Positions 1 through 5,479 of a DNA stretch of 7,896 nt are shown here, piece by piece. Position 1 is the stretch's first letter; each line of letters opens with the position of its first letter. The translations under genes and the position numbers were made by a program. This DNA comes from an uncultured Chloroflexota bacterium. Its GTDB lineage: Bacteria; Chloroflexota; Anaerolineae; Anaerolineales; Anaerolineaceae. The stretch spans positions 1-7,896 of the forward strand of contig CADBKS010000131.1 of assembly GCA_902795255.1 (NCBI GenBank), read 5' to 3'. Below the pieces are notes generated by a model, which worked only from the letters and a program-made list of their open reading frames with translations, was not told the origin of the DNA and did not search any database.

Positions 1-1769
1 GCAAACTCTTCCTTCGCCAGATCCGGGCGGTACCATGCATCCCAGCCGTCATTGGTCAGATTTTCCTGGTCCCAGACAACGATCGGGAACCCGTCCGCGG
101 TCAGCTGGGCCTGGGTGATCTCACCGAACCAGGTCCCGGCCGGGAAGGTCGTGGGCGTGCCGTTGATATCGATGGTCGCATCTTCCGGCAGGCTGACATA
201 GGTGCCCGGGATCCAGGAGTTGCGGATCGACTGGCTCGCGAGTTCGCCGCCGACATTCTGGGCGATATAAGTCTCACGGTCAATAGAGTAGCACAGCGCG
301 AGGCGGAAATGCTTGTTCTGGAATGCCGCGCGGCTCAGTTCCTTTTCCGCGTCCGTCTTGAAGGACGGGCCGGCACCATCGGCCATATTGGCATAAGCCT
401 TGCGGTTGAGGTTGAACATGAAAGTGAAGGTAATGCGTCCGACATCACCGACATAGGCGTACTTTTCAAAGTCGCCGCGCTGTTTCGCGATCTCCATGCG
501 TTCCGTGTTCAGATACATGGTGGCGGTCCGGCCGCTCATGAAATCATCATAGACGCGGTTGACATCGCTGCTGTCGGAGAAGAGGAGCTTGACGCCCTTG
601 ACATTGGCGTTGGCAGCATTCCAGTGGTTCTCGTTGAGCACATAGGTGATGGAGTTCTTTTCGGTCATGTTGGTGCACAGGAACATACCGGAGATGGCGA
701 TGTGGTCCTGGTCAATGCCGTAAGAGTAGCTGGGCTGAGCGGAGGCTTCGGAGAATTCAGCCTGTCCGAACGCGCCGCCCTGGGAGAGGAAGTAATTGCG
801 GCAGAGCGGGACGAACTGGAGCTTCTGCGTCATGCTCAGGAAGTACGGGCAGCTGGATTTCAGCGTATACTGCAGCGTCAGGTCGTCCAGCGCTTTCACA
901 CCGACCGTGGAGAAATCCGTGGTCTCACCGTTCATATATTCGGAGAAACCTTCGATGTAGTTGGTGAGGACAAAACCGTTGCGGAGGTCCGCAGCGTGCT
1001 GCATCGCGGCGACCCAGTCATCCGCGGTGATATCGGCAACTTTGCGGCCCTGGGAGTCGACCCAGATCTGGCCCGGGCGGATCTTGATGGTGTAGACCCT
1101 GCCGTCTTCCGACATTTCATAGCTTTCCGCCAGATGCGGCTGCAGGACGCCTTCCGCATCGTATGCGAACAGATAGTCATAAGTCGGGCTGATGATGCCG
1201 GTATCATTGGCTGTTGATGCAGCGTAAATATCCCAGGTCGTGGCATTCGCGGAGAAGGTGCCGTTGAAATAATCGCTGAAGGTATACCCCTTATCGGTCA
1301 GATATGCCTTCGCTTTTTCAACATAGGTACCGGTGCCCGCGGTCTCCAGCCAGAGATCCTTCAGATACTGGTTATCTTCAGCGGTGATCACCTCATTGGT
1401 GAGCAGCATCTGGGAGCGGTCATTCATATCACCGCGCCAGGAGGCGTAACCGCCGGTATTCCGGACGATGTGCGTCATGCTGTATCCGGCTGTTCCGCCG
1501 TACATCGGGGCCATCACACCGTTTTCCAGACCTTTCGCTTCCGCGACTGCCAGGAGGGCATAGCGTTCGGCGACCGATCCTGCTTCGTTGACCGCCTGCA
1601 TATAGGCATCATACATCGGACCGTAGTTATTCGGATCGAAGTAGATCACTTCATCATCATCCGAAACAGTAAACGCCGGTTCCGAAACATCCTGGGCACC
1701 GGCCGTCATGACAATACTGCAGCAGCATATCAGCATTGCCAGAAGTACAACAGTAATGAGCTTTTTCAC
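1..1769 (-). CDS. Extracellular solute-binding protein of a peptide-type ABC transporter (SBP_bac_5/OppA class), copy 1, C-terminus beyond window
   Basis: This protein should bind an oligopeptide or similar solute outside the membrane for an ABC importer. About 589 codons are in the window and the frame is still open at base 1. I choose the GTG at 1769-1767 because AAAGGA (1783-1778) sits 8 bases upstream; the ATG at 1778 directly abuts that site. From the GTG the N-terminus (VKKLITVVLL) also aligns with MKKFVLLLLS of the downstream-coordinate paralogue. A signal peptide ends at a likely signal peptidase I site, TAGA|QD (after about residue 25); the cysteine cluster ICCC lacks a lipobox context. 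Family landmarks are LAESYEMSEDG, TADDWVAA, STVGVKALDDLTLQYTL, FLSQGGAFG, FRLALCYSIDRETY and NDGWDAWYRPDLAKEEF. By eye it is roughly three-quarters or more identical to the 2066-4180 product along its whole visible length. It shares the unusual N-terminal block (ERYALLAVAEAK, MYGGTAGYSMTHIVRN) that resembles the usual C-terminal end of this family. No permease gene is visible, so the real ligand is unknown. Confidence 0.9.
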   Translation of the reverse strand, partial: MKKLITVVLLAMLICCCSIVMTAGAQDVSEPAFTVSDDDEVIYFDPNNYGPMYDAYMQAVNEAGSVAERYALLAVAEAKGLENGVMAPMYGGTAGYSMTHIVRNTGGYASWRGDMNDRSQMLLTNEVITAEDNQYLKDLWLETAGTGTYVEKAKAYLTDKGYTFSDYFNGTFSANATTWDIYAASTANDTGIISPTYDYLFAYDAEGVLQPHLAESYEMSEDGRVYTIKIRPGQIWVDSQGRKVADITADDWVAAMQHAADLRNGFVLTNYIEGFSEYMNGETTDFSTVGVKALDDLTLQYTLKSSCPYFLSMTQKLQFVPLCRNYFLSQGGAFGQAEFSEASAQPSYSYGIDQDHIAISGMFLCTNMTEKNSITYVLNENHWNAANANVKGVKLLFSDSSDVNRVYDDFMSGRTATMYLNTERMEIAKQRGDFEKYAYVGDVGRITFTFMFNLNRKAYANMADGAGPSFKTDAEKELSRAAFQNKHFRLALCYSIDRETYIAQNVGGELASQSIRNSWIPGTYVSLPEDATIDINGTPTTFPAGTWFGEITQAQLTADGFPIVVWDQENLTNDGWDAWYRPDLAKEEF

Positions 1770-1777
1770 GGTTTTCA

Positions 1778-1783
1778 TCCTTT
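1778..1783 (-). promoter_or_regulatory. Ribosome binding site that selects a GTG start for solute-binding protein copy 1
   Basis: On the minus strand the sequence reads AAAGGATGAAAACCGTG. AAAGGA lies 0 bases before the ATG at 1778-1776, which is too close for initiation. It lies 8 bases before the in-frame GTG at 1769-1767, which is normal. The GTG start also gives an N-terminus of the same form (x-K-K-hydrophobic) as the paralogue. Confidence 0.65.
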
Positions 1784-1803
1784 CTGCTATGTTGTTTATA
1801 CAC

Positions 1804-1832
1804 ATTATAACCATGATCAACGTTTGAAAACC
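1804..1832 (-). promoter_or_regulatory. Candidate sigma-A promoter for solute-binding protein copy 1
   Basis: A perfect -10 hexamer TATAAT occupies 1809-1804 on the minus strand. The -35 is poor: GGTTTT at 1832-1827 with a 17-base spacer, or TTTTCA at 1830-1825 with a 15-base spacer. Transcription would start near 1797 and give a leader of only about 28 bases. The preceding gene ends with its own terminator, so a separate promoter is expected here. The weak -35 suggests either dependence on an activator or that another upstream hexamer is used. Confidence 0.5.
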
Positions 1833-1881
1833 GCCTCAAAGCCTCGCTTTTTAGATAATTACAAAATTTCATACGTTATAC

Positions 1882-1898
1882 ATACCCTTAGTGGGTAT
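1882..1898. promoter_or_regulatory. Short palindrome upstream of solute-binding protein copy 1, possible operator
   Basis: Perfect 6-base arms ATACCC and GGGTAT flank a 5-base centre (TTAGT). It lies about 75 bases upstream of the -10 box in AT-rich DNA. On the minus strand a GTGACA hexamer just precedes it and TATAAC follows about 20 bases after GTGACA, so a second weak promoter could overlap it. It has no T-run good enough to be a convincing terminator. A transcription-factor site is the simplest reading, but this is inference. Confidence 0.25.
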
Positions 1899-1994
1899 TT
1901 TGTCACATTTTAAAATATGAACATACATGCATTTGATCATAAAAAAAATCTGACAAGGGCCTGCAGGGAAAAACATTGCCGATTATCAAGGGAG

Positions 1995-2036
1995 ATAAAA
2001 GTGCCGGGGAGAAAGGCTGCTGCCTTCTCCCCGGCA
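1995..2036 (-). terminator. Intrinsic terminator after solute-binding protein copy 2
   Basis: The arms are 2002-2017 and 2022-2036. They form a 15-base-pair GC-rich stem with one bulged A (2014) and a TGCT tetraloop on the plus-strand reading. On the minus strand the stem is followed by CTTTTAT (2001-1995). It begins 30 bases after the stop codon at 2066. The U-tract is short but the stem is very stable. It separates the two paralogous genes transcriptionally. Confidence 0.8.
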
Positions 2037-2065
2037 TCTTCAATTATTGAACCGGAAAGCCGTGT

Positions 2066-4180
2066 TTAGAACAGACCGGAGCGCTGGATCAGCCAGCCGT
2101 CGCCGTAAGGCATGACGCTGTCAAGGTAGCAGCTCGGATCACCGTGGTCGGAGCCGTTCGCACCGCTCAGGCAGAGGTCGGTGTTGACTTCGGAACCGGC
2201 GTTGGTGTTGTTCTGGACATTCCAGAATTCCGTGTTGTTGTTCAGCGGGATCGTATCGAAGCGGACAAGGCCGTCAAACGGAGCTTCGATGCAGGTCTTC
2301 AGGACAAACGCCTGGTTCTGACCGACTTCGTTGTAATCCGGATACGGGTAGTCCATCACGATCGGGTTCTCGGCAGAAACTTCGAAACCGAGGGTCTTCA
2401 GTTCTTCCAGAGCGATCGCGAATTCTTCCTTCGCGAGATCCGGGCGGTACCAGGCGTCCCAGCCATCGTTGGTCAGGTTTTCCTGGTCCCAGACGACGAT
2501 CGGCCATTCATCCGCGGTCAGCTGGGCCTGAACGATCTCGCCGAACCAGGTGCCAGCCGGGAAGGTCGTGGCAGTTCCATTGATGTCGATGGTGGCATCT
2601 TCCGGCAGGCTGACATAGGTACCAGGGATCCAGGTGTTGCGGACGGACTGCATCGCAAGTTCAGCACCGACATTCTGGGCAACATAGGTCTCACGGTTGA
2701 TGGAGTAGCCGATGGCCAGGCGGAAATGACGGTTCTGCATCGCCGCGCGGCTGAGTTCCTTCTGGGCATCCGTCTTGACGGAAGCACCGGCGCCATCAGC
2801 CATGTTGGCATAGGTCTGGCGGTTCAGGTTGAACATGAACATGAAGGTGATGCGGCCGACATCGTTGATGTAGGCATACTTTTCAAAATCACCGCGCTGT
2901 TTCGCCATTTCCAGACGTTCGGAGTTCAGATACATGCTGACGGTGTTGCCGTTCATGAAGTCTTCATAGGTGCGGTTGACATCGCTGGTGTCGGAGAAGA
3001 TGAGCTTCACGCCCTGGAAATTCGCATTGGCGGCATTCCAGTAGTTCTCATTAAGAACATAGGTGATGGAGTTCTTTTCCGTCATGTTGGTGCACAGGAA
3101 CATACCGCAAATCGCGATGTGGTCCTGGTCGATGCCGTAAACATAGCTCGGCTGCGCGGAAGCTTCAGCGAATTCGGCAAGGCCGAAAGCGCCGCCCTGG
3201 GAGAGAAAGTAGTTGCGGCAGAGCGGGACGAACTGGTTGGTCTGCGTCAGGCTCAGGAAGTACGTGCAGGGTTCCTTGAGTGTGTACTGGAGCGTCAGGT
3301 CATCCAGCGCTTTCACACCGACGGTACCGAAATCGGTCGTTTCGCCGTTCATATATTCGTTGAAACCGGCGATGTAGCTGCTGAGGGTGTAGGCATCCTG
3401 CAGGTCTGCAGCGTGCTGTGCGGCAGCTACCCAGTCGTCAGCGGTCACATCAGCGACCTTACGTCCCTGAGAGTCGACCCAGATCTGGCCCGGGCGGATC
3501 TTGATGGTCCACACTTTGCCGTCTTCGGAGATCTCATAGCTCTCGGCCAGATGCGGCTGCATGATCCCTTCCGGATCATAGGAGAACAGGTTGTCATAGG
3601 TCGGGTTGATGATCCCGGAGTCGTTGCTGGTGGCGGCGGCGAAAATATCCCAGGTCGTCGGGTTGTCGGAGAAGGTGCTGGTGTAATCCTTCTTGAAGTG
3701 ATAACCCTTTTCCAGCATGTAAGCTTTTGCTTTTTCAATATAGGTGCCGGTCCCGATATTTTCGACCCACAGATCCTTCAGGTAGTTGTTATCTTCAGTG
3801 GTGATAACTTCTTCGGTGACAAGCATCTGGGTGGTATCGGACATGGAACCGCGCCAGGGAGCGTAACCGCCGGAGTTCCGGACGATATGGGTCATGTTAT
3901 AAGCGGAGGTGCCACCGTACATCGTGGCTGCGACACCGGACTCAAGGGCTTTTGCTTCCGCAACAGCCAGAAGAGCGTAACGTTCGGCGATCGAACCGGC
4001 TTCCGTGATCGCTTTCATGTACGCGTCATAGAATTCGCCGTAGTTATCCGGATTGAAATAGATTTCCTCGTCGTCATCCGAGACAACAAAGGCCGGCTCG
4101 GCATCCTGGGCTCCAACTGCACCGAAGCAGAAGGAGAACATCAGAATGGCAGACAAAAGCAGTAACACAAACTTTTTCAT
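2066..4180 (-). CDS. Extracellular solute-binding protein of a peptide-type ABC transporter (SBP_bac_5/OppA class), copy 2, complete, permuted domain order
   Basis: This 704-residue secreted protein should capture peptides or a related solute for an ABC importer. The ATG at 4180 is preceded by AAGGA (7-base spacing) and by a stronger AGGAGG at 4199-4194 (13-base spacing). Residues 1-24 are a signal peptide ending AVGA|QD; the lone Cys18 has no lipobox, so signal peptidase I cleavage is predicted. Canonical landmarks run from about residue 174 to 690: the N-lobe start with LAESYEISEDGK (211-222) and TADDW (246-250), then VGVKALDDLTLQYTL (287-301), LNENYWNA (376-383), RHFRLAIGYSINRE (484-497) and DHGDPSCYLD (678-687). 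In most family members about 80-100 residues follow the last motif, with an R-x-x-L-x-x-x-A-E helix. Here the protein ends at 704, and that kind of segment (AERYALLAVAEA, 65-76, then MYGG, 87-90) sits near the N-terminus instead. It is longer than typical OppA (about 520-560 residues). The ligand is unknown. Confidence 0.93.
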   Translation of the reverse strand: MKKFVLLLLSAILMFSFCFGAVGAQDAEPAFVVSDDDEEIYFNPDNYGEFYDAYMKAITEAGSIAERYALLAVAEAKALESGVAATMYGGTSAYNMTHIVRNSGGYAPWRGSMSDTTQMLVTEEVITTEDNNYLKDLWVENIGTGTYIEKAKAYMLEKGYHFKKDYTSTFSDNPTTWDIFAAATSNDSGIINPTYDNLFSYDPEGIMQPHLAESYEISEDGKVWTIKIRPGQIWVDSQGRKVADVTADDWVAAAQHAADLQDAYTLSSYIAGFNEYMNGETTDFGTVGVKALDDLTLQYTLKEPCTYFLSLTQTNQFVPLCRNYFLSQGGAFGLAEFAEASAQPSYVYGIDQDHIAICGMFLCTNMTEKNSITYVLNENYWNAANANFQGVKLIFSDTSDVNRTYEDFMNGNTVSMYLNSERLEMAKQRGDFEKYAYINDVGRITFMFMFNLNRQTYANMADGAGASVKTDAQKELSRAAMQNRHFRLAIGYSINRETYVAQNVGAELAMQSVRNTWIPGTYVSLPEDATIDINGTATTFPAGTWFGEIVQAQLTADEWPIVVWDQENLTNDGWDAWYRPDLAKEEFAIALEELKTLGFEVSAENPIVMDYPYPDYNEVGQNQAFVLKTCIEAPFDGLVRFDTIPLNNNTEFWNVQNNTNAGSEVNTDLCLSGANGSDHGDPSCYLDSVMPYGDGWLIQRSGLF

Positions 4181-4333
4181 ATATTATTCCTTTCCTCCTG
4201 ATTGATCTGTATATAAATAAAAATCATTCCCGCAATTACGAAACGAACCGCGGAAAAAAACACATCGTAAAAGATACAAAAGAAGCTTTGTCTCTCGGAA
4301 TGCTTGGTTTTTGATATTTTCTGTCTTTATCTT

Positions 4334-4361
4334 ATTATATGAAAAGCCGGATTAATTGCAA
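4334..4361 (-). promoter_or_regulatory. Sigma-A-type promoter for solute-binding protein copy 2
   Basis: On the minus strand TTGCAA (4361-4356) is followed after 16 bases by a perfect TATAAT (4339-4334). The start of transcription would be near 4327, giving a leader of about 145 bases before the ATG at 4180. The leader is AT-rich and contains only a weak ACAAA/TTTGT hairpin near 4280-4295. No other match this good was seen in the gap. Confidence 0.6.
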
Positions 4362-4388
4362 GCGGAAAGCCTCAATTCTCCTATAAAG

Positions 4389-4474
4389 CTCACTTTGATG
4401 CGTTCATTGCAATCGGAAGTGAGAGATTTGACATGCACCGTATGTGGTTGGCTGTGCCACCTCCATACGGTGCA
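4389..4474. other. Pair of adjacent imperfect hairpins in the intergenic gap, function unknown
   Basis: Hairpin A (4389-4423) pairs CTCACTT with AAGTGAG and continues inward with GAT/ATC and GC/GC around a GTTCATT loop, with a G bulge and an A bulge. Hairpin B (4434-4474) pairs TGCACCGTATG with CATACGGTGCA, then GGT/ACC and GGC/GCC around a TGT loop, with small bulges. Ten bases separate them. Neither is followed by a T-run on either strand, so they are not ordinary terminators. They lie upstream of the predicted copy 2 promoter. Candidates are a small structured RNA, a dispersed intergenic repeat, or a protein-binding site. I do not recognise the family. Confidence 0.45.
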
Positions 4475-4537
4475 GGAGCTTAGCCCTCGGTCATTATGTC
4501 AGGGACGACAATTTTGTTTGTTGATCCGCCGGTTCTT

Positions 4538-4563
4538 AATAAGACACCCCGCATTCAGCGGAG
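4538..4563 (-). terminator. Weak candidate terminator of nnrD
   Basis: Minus-strand CTCCGC (4563-4558) pairs with GCGGGG (4552-4547), including one G-U pair, around a TGAAT loop. It is followed by the T-rich TGTCTTATT (4546-4538). It starts 9 bases after the nnrD stop codon, which is the right place. The short stem and interrupted T-run make it weak. Confidence 0.4.
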
Positions 4564-4572
4564 ATGACCTGA

Positions 4573-5415
4573 TCATTTCGGATATTCTTCGATCGCGTAC
4601 GGGATCTGCCCGATCAGGTCCCCCGCCATGACCGAATATTCGTTCCCAAATGCGGCCGCGCAGAGCAGTCCCGCGCGGGCATGGATCTCCCCGCCCAGCC
4701 AGGCCGCATCAAAGGGGAACTTGCCCTGAGCCGCAAATCCCGCGATGATCCCGGAAAGCACATCCCCGCTGCCGGCCGCTGAAAGGGCGGAAGTCGCATA
4801 TGGCAGGACGATCGAGTATCCCTCGGGAGCGGCGATCACCGTATTGGCACCTTTCAGCAGCACGATCTGGCTCCACGCCACAGCCATCTGCTGCGCAAGC
4901 TTCATACGGTTCTCCTGGACCTCACCGACGGTCAGCCCGGTCAGCCGCGCCATTTCCCCGGGATGCGGCGTCAGGACACTGTTTTCCGGGATCGTCCGGT
5001 ACCATTCCGGATCCCGGGAAAGCAGGTTCAGCGCATCCGCGTCCAGGACCAGCATCCGGCTGAAAGCAGCCGCGCTCCGGATAAAACCGGGCAGTTTTTC
5101 CGCGGTCTCCGGTGCCGTTCCCAGTCCGGGACCGATCACCGTAACGCCGTTTTTCCGTTCGGGAACAGTTCCTTCATCAAAAGCCCGGCAGTTCCAGACC
5201 GCCTCGGGAAAAGAACCGGCGCAGCAGTTCCGGACCGTTTCCGGGACCACCATTTCAACAAGGCCGCAGCCGGCCCGATAAGCAGCCTTTCCGCACAGGA
5301 CCGGCGCCCCGATATAATTTTCACATCCTCCGACCACGGAAACCGTGCCGAAAGTTCCTTTATTCCCGTCTTCCGGACGAGGCGGAAGACTGACAAGTCT
5401 GCGGATCTCAGCCAT
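4573..5415 (-). CDS. nnrD: ADP/ATP-dependent (S)-NAD(P)H-hydrate dehydratase (YjeF C-terminal domain, ribokinase-like fold)
   Basis: This cytosolic repair enzyme dehydrates damaged S-NADHX or S-NADPHX back to NAD(P)H using a nucleoside phosphate. The protein is 280 residues, close to the stand-alone Bacillus enzyme. Visible family motifs in order are GKAAYRAGCGLVE (42-54), GPGLG (95-99), LDADALN (124-130), LTPHPGEMARL (148-158), LLKGANTV (187-194) and AAGSGDVLSGIIAG (213-226); the last holds the catalytic Asp of the family (D218). There is no N-terminal NnrE epimerase domain, so it is the dehydratase-only form. I choose ATG 5415 because GGAG (5425-5422) lies 6 bases upstream; an in-frame TTG at 5421 would overlap that site. 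The gene begins 26 bases after the amylosucrase terminator and no clear promoter fits between them. The function is a housekeeping one, not obviously tied to its neighbours. Confidence 0.93.
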   Translation of the reverse strand: MAEIRRLVSLPPRPEDGNKGTFGTVSVVGGCENYIGAPVLCGKAAYRAGCGLVEMVVPETVRNCCAGSFPEAVWNCRAFDEGTVPERKNGVTVIGPGLGTAPETAEKLPGFIRSAAAFSRMLVLDADALNLLSRDPEWYRTIPENSVLTPHPGEMARLTGLTVGEVQENRMKLAQQMAVAWSQIVLLKGANTVIAAPEGYSIVLPYATSALSAAGSGDVLSGIIAGFAAQGKFPFDAAWLGGEIHARAGLLCAAAFGNEYSVMAGDLIGQIPYAIEEYPK

Positions 5416-5440
5416 GATCAACTCCGTTACTTTATTTAAA

Positions 5441-5473
5441 GCAAAAAAACGGGAGCTGCGTCCCGTTTTTTGC
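5441..5473 (-). terminator. Intrinsic terminator after the amylosucrase gene (symmetric, could act on both strands)
   Basis: The arms are 5441-5454 and 5461-5473. A core of ACGGGA/TCCCGT is extended by an A-run paired to a T-run and closed by GC/GC, with a 6-base loop. On the minus strand the descending arm ends in TCCCGTTTTTTTGC, the classic stem plus U-tract. It starts 7 bases past the stop codon at 5480. The nnrD ribosome site follows 16 bases later, so any nnrD message from the upstream genes would have to read through it. Confidence 0.85.
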
Positions 5474-5479
5474 TTTCAC

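Larger units (their letters stand above)
1..4180. repeat. Tandem duplication of the solute-binding protein gene
   Basis: Bases 1-1769 and about 2418-4180 are direct repeats at both DNA and protein level; for example the stretch around 12-118 is nearly the same as that around 2437-2543. Homology covers the coding region from the signal peptide on. The promoter and leader regions in front of the two genes are not recognisably alike. The copies therefore arose by gene duplication but are now expressed from different control regions. Confidence 0.85.

Noticed and set aside
309..1217. 302-codon plus-strand open frame
   Set aside because: Same antisense shadow in the other paralogue; its similarity to the 2144-4165 frame only reflects DNA identity of the duplicated genes.
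1941..1967. T-run (minus strand) with an adjacent CCTGCAGG palindrome, considered as a second terminator
   Set aside because: No stable stem precedes the T-run; the palindrome alone cannot form a loop. The run is better seen as AT-rich promoter-region DNA.
2037..2066. Possible frameshift that removed the C-terminus of the complete solute-binding protein
   Set aside because: Only 29 bases separate the stop from the terminator hairpin, leaving no remnant of a lost C-terminal segment in any frame. The equivalent segment is found at the N-terminus instead.
2144..4165. 673-codon open frame on the plus strand opposite the complete solute-binding protein
   Set aside because: It is a codon-bias shadow of the minus-strand gene. 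It has no plausible ribosome site or recognisable domain, and the minus-strand frame carries clear family motifs, signal peptide and terminator. The opposite frame in the paralogue (309-1217) is broken much earlier, so the long antisense frame is not conserved.
4356..4631. 91-codon plus-strand open frame (Cys- and Leu-rich)
   Set aside because: It begins inside the copy 2 promoter region, runs through both hairpins and ends inside nnrD on the opposite strand. I see no good ribosome site or family, so the structured DNA explains the sequence better than coding.
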